Assembly: GCA_963920635.1 (NCBI GenBank)
Contig: OY987298.1
Span: 112,272,035-112,336,034 of the forward strand
DNA: 64,000 bases
Direction: 5' to 3'
Source of the DNA: Pseudeuparius sepicola
Taxonomy: Eukaryota > Arthropoda > Insecta > Coleoptera > Anthribidae
In this document: one piece after another, positions 22,698 through 33,273 of the stretch
Numbering within the stretch: position 1 is the stretch's first letter
Layout: each line of letters opens with the position of its first letter
Made by a program: the position numbers and the translations under genes
The notes under the pieces: generated by a model
Told to the model about the DNA's origin: nothing
Databases searched by the model: none
What the model saw: the letters and a program-made list of their open reading frames with translations, nothing else

Positions 22698-23393
22698 CTC
22701 CTTTGTGTGTTGTTTTTGAGAATACACAATTTTGTGTTACCTAATTATTTTTGACAAGAGGCACTTAAAATAGTTAAGGCAAGGAATTGTATAAAAAAAA
22801 TATTTCAAGTGACAGAAAACATTAGAAGTCGATTTAAATAAATATGCTTATGAGTAGGTACACAAACCAAATTTAGAATATTATTTTGTATAATAAGTAT
22901 ATGTGTACATGCTTTAGTTTTAGTTGCACTTGATACAACGAATTGATTCCGTATTACTACGCCGCTTAGAATTTCTGTTTTTAATTCCTATTTTTGTATA
23001 TTTTTTAATAAATTCCTAATATTTTTTTATTGATATATCAAAATCCCCCCAAAATGAAATCCTGGTTCCGGCTCTGCCTATATTGTTTCTACAAAGACAT
23101 CCGTGAGGTTCTTAGTGCGACCATCTGCAGCTATACCATCTCCAACTTACAGAGGCATGCAGTGAATCAAAACATTGGCCACCGCACGTGGTCGCGATGT
23201 GACCTGTTCTCTTATTGGTCTGGCCGTCGTAAAATCTCAAGTGTTTAGGCGGCGAGTGGAATTCAGGGCCGGCTCTTCCCTCAGTCGAGTTACCTGCATA
23301 TAGGTAGGATCGCGCGCAGACTTTTTGCAGAATCTCATATATATTAGTCCTACCCTGGTAATCGATAGCAATGCGGTCATGTGATTCGGTATA
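22698..23393. other. No recognisable feature
   Basis: Overlapping 72- and 100-codon frames on opposite strands (23030-23414) show no known domain and are probably fortuitous. Confidence 0.4.
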
Positions 23394-23398
23394 TATCT

Positions 23399-23866
23399 TT
23401 GGGTTCTCAACCATAAACTAAATATATATCAACTTTTAACGATTCTTTTATTGACTGACAAAATTACACGTCATTATAATAATAATATTTTCAACGCCGT
23501 GGCAACGACCCCTCACGACGCCTGTGATCGGTCGCCACAGCACTTATGAACAGGAGGATCCGTTCGTTTCAACTCCAAAAACTTGCAGCAGGGCGTCACA
23601 GACAGATGCCAAGTTTAGTGGTTCGCCAGAAAATTAAACAAACCTACCAGAATCTTTATTAAGCAAACATCATCAATGGTGGAGACAAACTTTCTCAAAA
23701 CCGATCGCTTCCCAAAGGTAGTTGATGATACCAAATTTGAGTTCTCAACCATAAACTAAATATATATCAACTTTTAACGATTCTTTTATTGACTGACAAA
23801 ATTACACGTCATTATAATAATAATATTTTCAACGCCCCCTCACGACGCCTGTGATCGGTCGCCACA
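23399..23866 (-). mobile_element. TRIM-like miniature LTR element, 468 bp
   Basis: Two direct repeats (23399-23539, 141 bp; 23737-23866, 130 bp) are nearly identical except for 11 extra bases (around GTGGCAACGAC) in the first. They run from TGRGTTCTCAACC to GGTCGCCACA, that is TG...CA. The 197-bp interior has no coding sequence. TATCT occurs at 23394-23398 and again at 23867-23871, a 5-bp target duplication as made by LTR-retrotransposon integrases. On the minus strand TTTGGTATCATCAACTACC follows an LTR directly and could be a primer-binding site, so I assign minus. TRIMs depend on a full-length partner for mobility. Confidence 0.65.
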
Positions 23867-23871
23867 TATCT

Positions 23872-24498
23872 ACTGCCTCTGTAACTTGCATAGACTATAG
23901 ATTGTCCACATCTGATTCTGCCTGCCTGTATTTATTTGCATTCACTGCACCTTGGAAAAATTTAATTTATTTTATTTGCCACTTTGTTCTTTTATCATGA
24001 TAGTAGGTATGGGGCCACTTTGGGTGCCCCCCTCCACTTTCCTCCTAGGCCCCGCCTCGCACGCTTTGACGCCTCGCACGGATTGACGTTTTGACGCACG
24101 GATTGATGTTTCGACGCACGTTTTTACGCACGCTTTGACGCACGTTTTGACGTTTTGAAGCACGCTTTAACGCACGGATTGACGTTTAGACGCACGGATT
24201 GATGTATTCTGTTGCCATACGTCACCTACTGTTTTTAAGGGCCAACCGAGGTCCTTTAAATTAAAATACTTCGCCATATATTCGCCATTTTTGATCTGTA
24301 ACATTAGCTAAAAAAGCATTTAACTTCAGTGACGGCCTTAGTGATCGGGGTGTCGAATTTATTGTTCAGTTCCACAAAATTCAAATTCCCCGAAACTGCA
24401 TTTAGCGCTGTAATTAAACATGGATTTTTAATCGTTACGGTTAAAATATGCATCTCCTCTGTGCACGAGTGTGTGCTAAATACCGCGCTAAATACATA
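23872..24498. other. Spacer with a minisatellite
   Basis: Apart from the minisatellite at 24060-24205 nothing is recognised. A 62-codon plus-strand frame (24329-24517) is unsupported. Confidence 0.4.
24060..24205. repeat. GACGCACG minisatellite
   Basis: Irregular tandem copies of an 11-17 bp unit built on TTTGACGCACG and GGATTGACG, rich in CpG. The 63-codon minus-strand frame over it (repeating CVKACVKTC) is a product of the repeat. Confidence 0.85.
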
Positions 24499-24716
24499 CA
24501 GGGGTATTCAGTTATGATTACCCCCCTCCTCCTTTAACTTTTTTATATTTTTTACCTTACACCTTACACATCTCCCAAACGCGACATTCAATTGTTTTTC
24601 TGATAAGTGCACAGAAATGAGAAGAACTTTTCCTAAAACTTTTCTATTTACCATTTTTCGATACGGTAAAAAATAAAAAAGGTAAAGGGGGGTAATCATA
24701 TAACTGAATACCCCTG
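24499..24716. mobile_element. CAGGGGTATTC foldback, 218 bp
   Basis: Ends CAGGGGTATTCAGTTATGAT and its inverse, arms about 60 bp, followed inward by a second inverted pair (TTTTTTATATTTTTTACC and its near-inverse). TA precedes it (24497-24498) and follows it (24717-24718). The right TA is also the left flank of the next element. Confidence 0.88.
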
Positions 24717-24718
24717 TA

Positions 24719-26402
24719 CAGGGTGATCATTTTTAGACGCCCAGCCTCTGTTGGTGGAAAACGGTCAAAGTTATGGAGATATTATATGAGAGATGATACA
24801 GAGTGTATAAAGGAATAAATTGGCCCATTTAGCGACTTTGTAAATACGACGCTAGGCGTCGCGATGCCTTAATTTTTTCCCACCAACATACCACTTTTGT
24901 TACATCGTTCAAAAGCCCTAATTTTTCTAAACATTTTTCATTAATCCCATTTTTCTTTAACCTTTTCCATTAAAAAGTTATTCTTCAAAAACACATTAAA
25001 ATATTAATTTTTGTTAGTCGCTATTTCCAGGGATGATGTAGCGTTTCTCAATACTTATTTTTGGAGATATTCCCCTTACCTTTTATTTGTTTGAGAGTTC
25101 TTCAAACCGCGTCTTTTGACCTTCTTACCGTTGTCAATAGGCAAATCCAGGTCCGGCTATGATTTTGTATACCCCAATATTCACTAAATGCATTTAGCGA
25201 TTTTTTTTTAAAATCTGACAAAGCGTTAATTAGTACCCCACAGAATCTCCATATTATACCAAATTATCTGGCAAGCCAAGAGTCAAGTATGCCATGGAAT
25301 TACCTGGTGTGCGAAGATCCGATAACAAATATACAAGTTGATTTTCTCTGTGCCAGCTCAACGTACTGAATTTTTAAAACTTTATACGGGTGAAATGCAC
25401 ACTCGAATTATTATAAATTGTTGAAAATGAATTAATAAATGAAAATAGGATTCATTTTTTACAAAGTTATACATTTTTCTATGAGTTTCTGTTGTGGCAC
25501 ACTACTCGACTTAACTCATCTCGACTTACTGATTGGAAGGCTTGTGTAAATGTTATATGTAGTTCATTTATAATTGCTGCGGTGGTTTTGATACACCTAA
25601 TCGATTTTTATCGCTCTTGATCCGTAAAGGTAAAGTTAAAAAAATTAGCACTTTGAGTTGGCACAGAGAAAAACGTAACCTGTATATTTGTTATTGGATC
25701 TCCAATACCCTGTGTGGTCCTGTTGGCCATTCAACTGTTTTGAGGTAATTCCATGGCATACTTGAATCTTAACCCGCCAGATTCCTTTAAAATTCCTATT
25801 TTGCTAAATTGGTTCACCCTGTAGAATACAACTCCCTGTATATTTTTTGTTCAAATTTGGTATATAGGGGTTCTGTGGTGTCCTGTTTAACGCTGTGGTG
25901 CCCGATTTTAAGCAAAAAATCGCTAAATGCATTAAGTGAAAATTGGGGTTAAAAAGTCATAGCCAGTCCTGGGTTTACATGTTGACAACAGTAAGAAGGT
26001 CAATAGATGCAGTTTAAACATCTTTCAAACAAATAAAAGATCAGGGGAGTATCTCCAAAAATAAAATCATTGAAGACGCTACGTCATCCCCGGGAATGGC
26101 GATTAACAAAAATTAATATTTTAATGTATTAATGGATAATAATTTTTTAACATAAGAGAATAAAGTGGCATTAATGAAAAATGTTCAGAAAAAAATAGGG
26201 ATCTCGAACGATGTAAAAAAAGTGGTATGTTGGTGGGAACAAAATATTTCTTGGTGTCGCGACTCCTAGCGTCGTATTTGCAAATAGTCACTAAATAGGC
26301 CAATTTATTCCTTTATACACCCTATATCATCTCCCATAATATCTCAATATATTTGGCCGTTTTCTACCAACAAAGCCTGGACGCCTAAAAATGATCACCC
26401 TG
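24719..26402. mobile_element. CAGGGTG foldback, 1684 bp
   Basis: CAGGGTGATCATTTTTAGAC and its exact inverse form the ends, with TA at 24717-24718 and 26403-26404. Arms run to about 25420 and from about 25640. Paired blocks include GGAATAAATTGGCCCATTTA and TTTGTATACCCCAATATTC with inverses. A module near 25200 and 25740-25920 (CACTGTG-like GTGGTGYC, ATTCCATGGCAYACTTGA, CTCCCTGTATATTTTTTGTT) is shared with the element at 31737-32837. Confidence 0.88.
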
Positions 26403-26643
26403 TACATATTAGCTGGATACACATGTAACCCATATTCCACGTGTCAGATTAAAATTACCACTGTGATGCATCACTTTACATTCGTGGTATCAACTATACG
26501 AGTATCGCTAGTTACTTACCTGGCAATTATTTTTTACGCACTCACGTATACCCGTACGTACACAAGATAAGTCAAATATAAACATAGACAGAAACGGGAC
26601 GAAGCAGAGTGCGCGCGCATTTGCGCATGCGCATTGACTACTA
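26403..26643. other. No recognisable feature
   Basis: Short spacer with GCGCGCATTTGCGCATGCGC near 26611, a local GC-rich alternating tract. Confidence 0.4.
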
Positions 26644-26785
26644 AGACATCCACGGAAATCCACAGAAATGTACAGAAATCTACAGAAATCCGCAGACATC
26701 CAAAGACATCCACAGACATCCACCGACATCCACAGAAATCCACGGAAATCCAAGGACATCCACAGGGGTGTACACCAGAAATCCA
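26644..26785. repeat. ACATCCACAG minisatellite
   Basis: About 14 imperfect copies of a 9-10 bp unit (ACATCCACAG, AAATCCACAG, AAATCTACAG). The overlapping minus-strand frames with WMSVDVCGCL-like repeats are artefacts of the unit. Confidence 0.92.
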
Positions 26786-27596
26786 CAGTTGTTGACCCCT
26801 CGACTAATTATCTACCTATACCTATAGGGAACCTATAAGGAACCTATAAGGAACGGCAAACTGTGGGTTTGATATTATTCTAATTTGTCGATAGAGCTTC
26901 TTGATAGGAAGCATATAAGATGACAAATTAATACCATGGCTTATTAGCTGTGCACTTATATTATGCTATTATGTTTTAAGTTTCTAATTACGGCATTTTT
27001 TTCTCCGAAGCCCCCTTTAAGAGCGTTTCGCATTCCCATTATGCGCTACTAAAAGGGTGGCAAGGCTAGCGTTGAAACACATGGCAATCTCCCAAGTGAT
27101 AAAAGATGCGAATATTTAACTGAAGAGAGTGGGAGTGTACTCCAAAGCCTCTATTTAATGGCTGCGAGTTATATTAACTGGGGTAACATGAGAGCGAAAT
27201 GCTTTAAAGCGACTATTGTTTGAGAACCACTAAGCTTTCCCTCAATGCGGGAACGTGGAACTCTCGACAATATGAATCCTCTGCTGAAAGCAACAGAACT
27301 TCGCGTGTGCGAATTTGCAGTGTGGCGTCCAAGGGCATCTACTTCTCGGCGTATGCAGTATGTGCCTATTTTGTTCTATAGAATTTACGATTCTGTCCAT
27401 AGAGAGTTGTTTTGAAAAGGGAAGGAAGATATGACATCCTTTGAGAAATCAAAATTGTGTGAGTTGTTGGACAAATTGAACCCCTGACTACCTACTCAGT
27501 ACGCACAGGCGTCTAAAAAATTGCATAAGAAAAGTCTTACAATTTTAAAAGAATTTGTGATTAACTTATTCCCTTAATCTAGCATACACAGTGTCT
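26786..27596. other. No recognisable feature
   Basis: Moderately AT-rich, three direct copies of ACCTATARGGAAC near 26820-26855, no open frame of interest. Confidence 0.4.
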
Positions 27597-27635
27597 TATT
27601 AGCTTTATGAACGGAACCTGTAAGTCCTTAATTCA

Positions 27636-27692
27636 ACTAATAGGCGACCGGTTTCGTGATTTTTAAAAATTAATCACATCTTCAGGCCAAGA
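27636..27692 (-). ncRNA. Hammerhead-like motif in Penelope-element tail
   Basis: On the minus strand GGC precedes CTGAAGA (core CUGANGA). GTGATT and AATCAC pair as stem II across an AT loop, with one extra T beside the core. GAAA follows, then the palindrome ACCGGT (stem III strands without a loop), C at the cleavage position and GCC, which pairs with GGC as stem I. A minimal palindromic stem III is the form expected to act as a dimer, as described for Penelope-like elements. The extra T makes activity uncertain. Confidence 0.55.
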
Positions 27693-28003
27693 CTACAACA
27701 CAGAAATGTAAATAAGTTAAATAAGTTATAAACAAAATACAAACAAATGACTTACGCAGCCATAATGGCATTGTACATTCAAAACTATATGTCATAAGGT
27801 AAATTTAAAAGTAGAAAAAGAGGGGCAAACATTATACAAACAAATTATTTGTTAACAAACAGGACCAGGGTATAAAATAATAATGAACCAGTAAGTGCAC
27901 AAATCCAAAAAAATGAAAAAAAACTACGTAGGAAAGCCAGGAATTCGCTATTGTTAGAGTAAACAGCCATTCAAATTGGCCAACTAGATCGCTATAATAG
28001 CTA

Positions 28004-28675
28004 TCAGTGGAAAAGGTAATTAAATGTCTTAGATGATTCAAAATAAATTTGAGCATTTAAAACACTATCAAAATTAGTTTTACAATGTCTACATATCTCA
28101 AGTGATTCTAAATTATTCAAAATATAACCTTTATTAGCAATATGTAAAATTTGGATATCTGTCGTTTGATTAAAAGTATGTCCCGTGTCAATCAGATGGT
28201 TAGCAAAATGAGATTTTCTCGAACCAGTTTTTAAACAATTAGTATGTTCTTTTATTCTAGTTTTAAAGTTTCTGCCAGTCCTACCTATGTAAAAATTATC
28301 GCAATCTCCGCACTGTAACTTATAAACTCCACTCCTATCCAGTATATTTATTTGGTCCTTATTTCTAACGAACAGGTTATGTAACGATCCAGAAGCTTTA
28401 AGTGAAATTCTAAAGTGTTCTTTAAATATATTAGCTAATTTATAAGAAGTTGGGCCAAAGAAAGTTAATGATCTAAATTTCAAATTTGAAGCTGAGTCTA
28501 TAGAAGAAGGGTTAATGATATAAGAATCGTTTAAGTCGATTTTATGTTGTTTTTTAAGCAAAAGTATATCTATGAGTGTCGGGTTGTAATTGTTTCTAGC
28601 AGCAATCTGTTTTATTGTTAATAATTCTTTGTTGAAGGATCCTTCTGATAAAGGCACTTTGAGGAGTCTATCCAA
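28004..28675 (-). CDS. Penelope-like GIY-YIG endonuclease fragment
   Basis: The 223-codon open frame begins in the connector between RT and endonuclease (DRLLKVPLSEGSFNKELLTI). It ends in a GIY-YIG nuclease: residues about 117-160 read SGVYKLQCGDCDNFYIGRTG, then RNFKTRIKEH. The GVY and YIG elements and the catalytic Arg are present, with the CGDC cysteine pair typical of Penelope endonucleases. Further on, HFANHLIDTGHTF supplies the conserved His region. In complete elements this domain nicks target DNA for reverse transcription. The start at TTG is only an open-frame limit, since homology continues upstream to 28702 (ISAFNSHLDR). The fragment has no stops over its length, so it is fairly young. 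Confidence 0.82.
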   Translation of the reverse strand: MDRLLKVPLSEGSFNKELLTIKQIAARNNYNPTLIDILLLKKQHKIDLNDSYIINPSSIDSASNLKFRSLTFFGPTSYKLANIFKEHFRISLKASGSLHNLFVRNKDQINILDRSGVYKLQCGDCDNFYIGRTGRNFKTRIKEHTNCLKTGSRKSHFANHLIDTGHTFNQTTDIQILHIANKGYILNNLESLEICRHCKTNFDSVLNAQIYFESSKTFNYLFH

Positions 28676-28702
28676 GTGACTATTAAAAGCTGATATTTTG
28701 TG

Positions 28703-29224
28703 AATTCAAGCAGAATTCAATTAAACAAGTTTTACATAATATATGCAATAAAATATACCGGCTACTAAATTCTTCGTTTCAATTCAAAAATGTATTTCAC
28801 CATAAACATTTCGGATGTAGATCGTATTTCAGGCAAATATATTTTATATTTACCCGTCCAAACAAATTTAATGATATTTATTCATATTTCGTCCCGTAGT
28901 GGGCCGTTATTGTTTTATCGCTATTTAAAATATGCAGGCCACACATTTTGTATTTGTTCTTGTTTCAGGGAGTTGGGGAATTCATAGTTGCCCCGCATTC
29001 ATTAAATTAGCCTAGGAAGGATCAAGGTAAGTACCTACACAGATTAGCTATTACAATTCGTAATTCTATAAACTTTACGAAGCAATGTACCCCATGGCAG
29101 AGAATTTACTATCTAAAGTTTTAAATGAGATCTAATATCATAAATCGCTGTCACATGTGGAATCACTATATAGGTATACTATATATACTCCCGGATAATT
29201 TGTTTATTGTATTTTATATTATTA
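28703..29224. other. No recognisable feature
   Basis: AT-rich, one 65-codon frame without domains. Confidence 0.4.
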
Positions 29225-29345
29225 TATAACTTGACTAGATTGTTCAATTTCTCAAAGTGGTCTAGCTATCAATCAAAATTTCGAAATCGGTGACTAGTTT
29301 CGGTCTTATGACCGAGGTCGCCGAGGTTGATATTATGTGGTACCT
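29225..29345 (-). repeat. Possible Penelope-type tail relic
   Basis: On the minus strand CGGTC-ATAA-GACCG forms a hairpin followed by GAAAC-TAGTC-ACC. This is the layout of stem II, GAAA and the cleavage region in Penelope-tail hammerheads. The CUGANGA core that should precede the hairpin is not present. Confidence 0.35.
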
Positions 29346-31736
29346 TACCGAAAAAAAATAATTTAAAAAAATAATAATAATTTTAATGCATGTGTTCTCT
29401 TCTTTTGGATCACACAATACTTAGTGTCGTATTTAGAACATGAAAAATTCTAGTTATAGATAACGGTATTTTTATTATCCTTTGCGGGAATTTAGGTAAA
29501 TTCTTCTGTTTTGCGTGCATTTTACATTTTCTTTTCTTTATACAAGCTGTTCCAAATTAAGCCGGCATAATTTATATTTATATTAATTTTTATTTTAATT
29601 GAAAAAGTTATAAAGATTTTTTCCGCAGAACTAAATTATGTTTCGATAAGTGAGTAGATCTTATTCCTACATTACCCTACATTACTCCTACGTCCCTGGT
29701 AGGCAACACCCATTTTTTTCAATACCAATGGCACATACGCGCCGAGTGTATGACCTATCCGCGTAATTACAGCGTAATGAGTAATCACATGCCCACGTAT
29801 GATCTCCTGCCCGCGTTTTTCACCTAATTATTCCAATTAATATGTATTTACCCCTTTGCAATATTGAAAAATACAATGCACGCCCCTGTATATAGCGACT
29901 TGATTTCCTGTGTTTTCGCCGCATTACTAAACATAGTTGATATCTAACTAAATAAATAATTTATTGCAGATTTTAACCACACCTATGACGTTATACATGC
30001 CCATACATACTTCTATTTTATTCAAACACTGTTAAAAATTGACATTTTTGTATTGGAGCAATGAACGCCCTACCCTCGTAATTTACCCTCAGCCGTAATA
30101 AAACAATTAAAAATGTTTACTTAACCTGCCTATTTATTAATTAGAAATTAAATTTTTATCCGAATTATACCCCTCTACGGCAATAAAAACCTATCTCCTT
30201 TCTATATGTATTCTTGCAAAGTTCTTTTGTTTCTTTTGCGGTAATTAACAGTTTAAATATAGTTTTTGTCTTTGTTTAAAACAATTGAAGAGAAAAAAAA
30301 TATATATCCAACTCGCCACTCCCGATATCTCATCAAAGCTGCCAGTTGCCGCCATCTTGTTATGGCTGTAATTAAAATTCAAAATCTTTCCTTTATTAGC
30401 AACCGTCTTGCCTAGCCGCTAGGAGCAACGCCCAAGGGCCAAGACAAAATAATTTTACTTACTTATAAGACTGCGCACGCGTAATGTTGAAAACATATAC
30501 GCGTCATGTTGAAAAAATATACGGAAAACTCAATATACAGTGCCCATCTGTATATTATATATTATATCAAAAAACACCCCAGAGTACAAAGTTTTTCCAA
30601 ATAGGTATATATTTTTTATTTTGGTTGTCAAGGGTCCAAGTGTTCTCCAAAAAAAAAACAATTATTGCTACTCTACATACAGAAGACAGCTCCGCATAAA
30701 AAACTATACACACGCGCACCAGTTTCTTTCAGATACACGCGATATATCTAATTACACCAAAACTAAAAAAAATTCACCACGCACCGCGTCGCATTCCTTT
30801 TACCTAACAGTTGCCCCTATGAGCTTTGTTACATCCTCCAAGGATATATACAACCTATATGTTGTATATATTTGTATCCTCTGAACGGCGTGAGCCGTTA
30901 GAGGACGGATCGATATTCGGGACCAACGTTTGACCATGAGGGTACCAGGTACCACATTCCGCATGCGCGCTGAGTGTATGATCTTTTAATTACAACTACC
31001 TACAACCCTCTAATTGTAGATAGGTAGATACTGTAACTATGAATCTAACGACATTCAGCGTTCAAACACTTTAATTGAAACATCTCAGCAAAGAGTATCG
31101 CTTAACATAATTTTACAGATTCACTTGCCGTGGGTCCAGGTGTTCTCCAAAAAAAAATCACTTCATATATTCCACAATACACAATCCCAATATTTTTGTA
31201 ATTACTATTAAACTCAAGCCCTATTGTAATACTATGTCTTTATTTAGAATATATCGACCTAAAATTGTCTTGTACTTATATTTTTATTATAATATTCGTA
31301 ACAACACTAGATTGGATTCCTAATAACTTACTTATTATTTTCTGTAGACGTAATTCATAATTCTATACGTAATTTGTCATTTAATTAAATGTTGAACATC
31401 CTTTCAAGAGACAAAAAACGGCTGTTAAGTCAGAATCCCTTCTGTGAAATAAATAAAATATATAAAAAATATTGACCAAAATATTTTAAAAAATCCAAAC
31501 TCCTTATTTCCGTCAACACCCTTTTTAACATTCTAGATTTTCCGCCTTGTCTGCCAAATACGTGTTAATGAGTGTGGAAGGACAATGGTTATTACCTATT
31601 AAAAAATGCATATTCGCCGACTTGAATATTATTTTTAATATTTTTAAAACACAAGAATTGACTATTTTATATTTTCTAATAATTTTCAACGACCGTGCTA
31701 CTTATAATAATAAACCATAATATATCATGTAACATA
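29346..31736. other. No gene seen
   Basis: About 2.4 kb of AT-rich sequence. A GGGTCCARGTGTTCTCCAA word occurs twice (near 30623 and 31131), each followed by an A-run. A small hairpin GAACGGCGTGAGCCGTTAGA lies near 30882. Frames of 71 and 114 codons at 30484-30884 have no domains. Confidence 0.4.
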
Positions 31737-32837
31737 CAGGGTGGCCCATTTCAAATGGAAGCACCCCCGTAAAATTTTTATTTTTCATCCGACAAAAAAC
31801 TCTTTACTTTGGTGCAAAATTTCAGGCCTTAATCTCAATTTTCAAGGCCTACTATTTTTTTCCAGTAAAAAATGACGAGAACCATTTAGCGATTGTTTTA
31901 TTTAAAATCTGACACCTCAGTGTTAATCAGGACTCTCTAAAACCCCCGTATACCAAATTTGAACAAAGAATATACAGGGAGTTTTATTCTGCAGGGTGTC
32001 AAAATTGATCAAAATAGGAATTTTGAAGGAGTCAAGTGGAATCCTCTTAAAACAGTTGAATGGTCAACAGAACCACTCAAAGTATTGGGGTGTAAAGATC
32101 CAGTAGACACCATAAAGGGTGTCTTTCTCTGTGCCACCTAAAAATAATATTGAATTTTTTGTAGTCAAAAATCAAGTATATAGTATATTAAAACCGCCCC
32201 AGACACTACTAATAAACTAAGTCACAGAAAATGTATCATCTTAGACAGTGACTTTTTGATAAAGGTCAAACAATTTAAATTGTTTTTATTGGTTGGCATT
32301 TTGTAAGGAAATAAATTACTTTTCTGTTTATTAATATTTTTTCAATGATTCCGCAGAGCACTCCTGACCAGTGTATGAAGTTTAATAAAAATTCAGCATT
32401 TTGAGATGGGCCAGAGCAAAAGACTCTGTACATTTTTGAATTGAATCTTTGCACACCAACACTTTGAGTAGTCCTGTTCATCATTCATCTATTTTCACGG
32501 GATTCCATGGCACACTTGACTTTCCAGATGCCTTTAAAGTTCAATTTTGCTCAACTTTGACACCCTGCAGAATGGAACTCCCTGTATATTTTTTGTTCGA
32601 ATTTGATATACGAGGGTTTTAGGGTGTCCTGATTAACGTTGTGGTGTCAGATTTTAAACAGAAGAATCGCTAAATGGTTTTCGTCATTTTATACTAGAAA
32701 AAAAATAGAAGTAGGCGTTGAAAATTGAGATTAAGACCTGAAATTTTGGAGCGGAGTAGAGTTTTTTTGCGACCTATCTTCAGAAGAAAACGCGGCTATA
32801 ATTGGATGAAAAATAAAAAATTTACGGGGTCACCCTG
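31737..32837. mobile_element. CAGGGTG foldback, 1101 bp
   Basis: CAGGGTGGCCCATTT and the inverse of CAGGGTGAC at the right end are each flanked by TA. The arms (about 31737-32140 and 32400-32837) include TATACAGGGAGTTTTATTCT and its inverse and GGAATCCTCTTAAAACAGTT and its partial inverse. The internal module is related to that in 24719-26402. No coding capacity. Confidence 0.85.
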
Positions 32838-33265
32838 TATATAGCAGTCCAGCTATATTTAGGAGGCCCGTTTTTTTCGCTTCATGCGAACACCTTTAAT
32901 AATTCTATTAGGTATACCTATTGGTTATAGGTTATATAGCCAAGGCAGACACCATTTGTTGTATCGGCCGTTTGTATTATTATTAATGGAAAGAGAGAAC
33001 TGCTGTTCTACATTATGGTCAGATTTAAGTCCAAGTATAGACTAAATTACCTAATTTTTACTACTTCGGTGGTAAATTTGACGAAAGCCCATAAAGATAT
33101 TACCTATTTTTAATTTAAAAATTACTTTCTGTTCATTCCACACTTTCATCACATAAGTAGAGGTAAATTGTTTGATCAAAATAAATTTGTGACTAGTTTG
33201 AATGTTTGGTGGGCAGTCATGATACCCAACTACTTTTTCTTATGGGGTTATCTAAAGGAAACTAT
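32838..33265. other. No recognisable feature
   Basis: AT-rich spacer before the hAT derivative. Confidence 0.4.
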
Positions 33266-33273
33266 CTACGAAA

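Larger units (their letters stand above)
27597..28702 (-). mobile_element. 5'-truncated Penelope-like element
   Basis: The minus strand carries the C-terminal connector and GIY-YIG endonuclease of a Penelope polyprotein, followed by a 3' non-coding tail with a hammerhead-like motif. The reverse transcriptase is missing; the frame opens just after a TGA near 28702. No flanking duplication was identified. Confidence 0.8.

Noticed and set aside
23972..24163. Cys-rich 63-codon minus-strand frame
   Set aside because: Product of the GACGCACG minisatellite.
26508..26786. Minus-strand 69- and 92-codon frames rich in Cys/Trp/Asp
   Set aside because: Produced entirely by the ACATCCACAG minisatellite.
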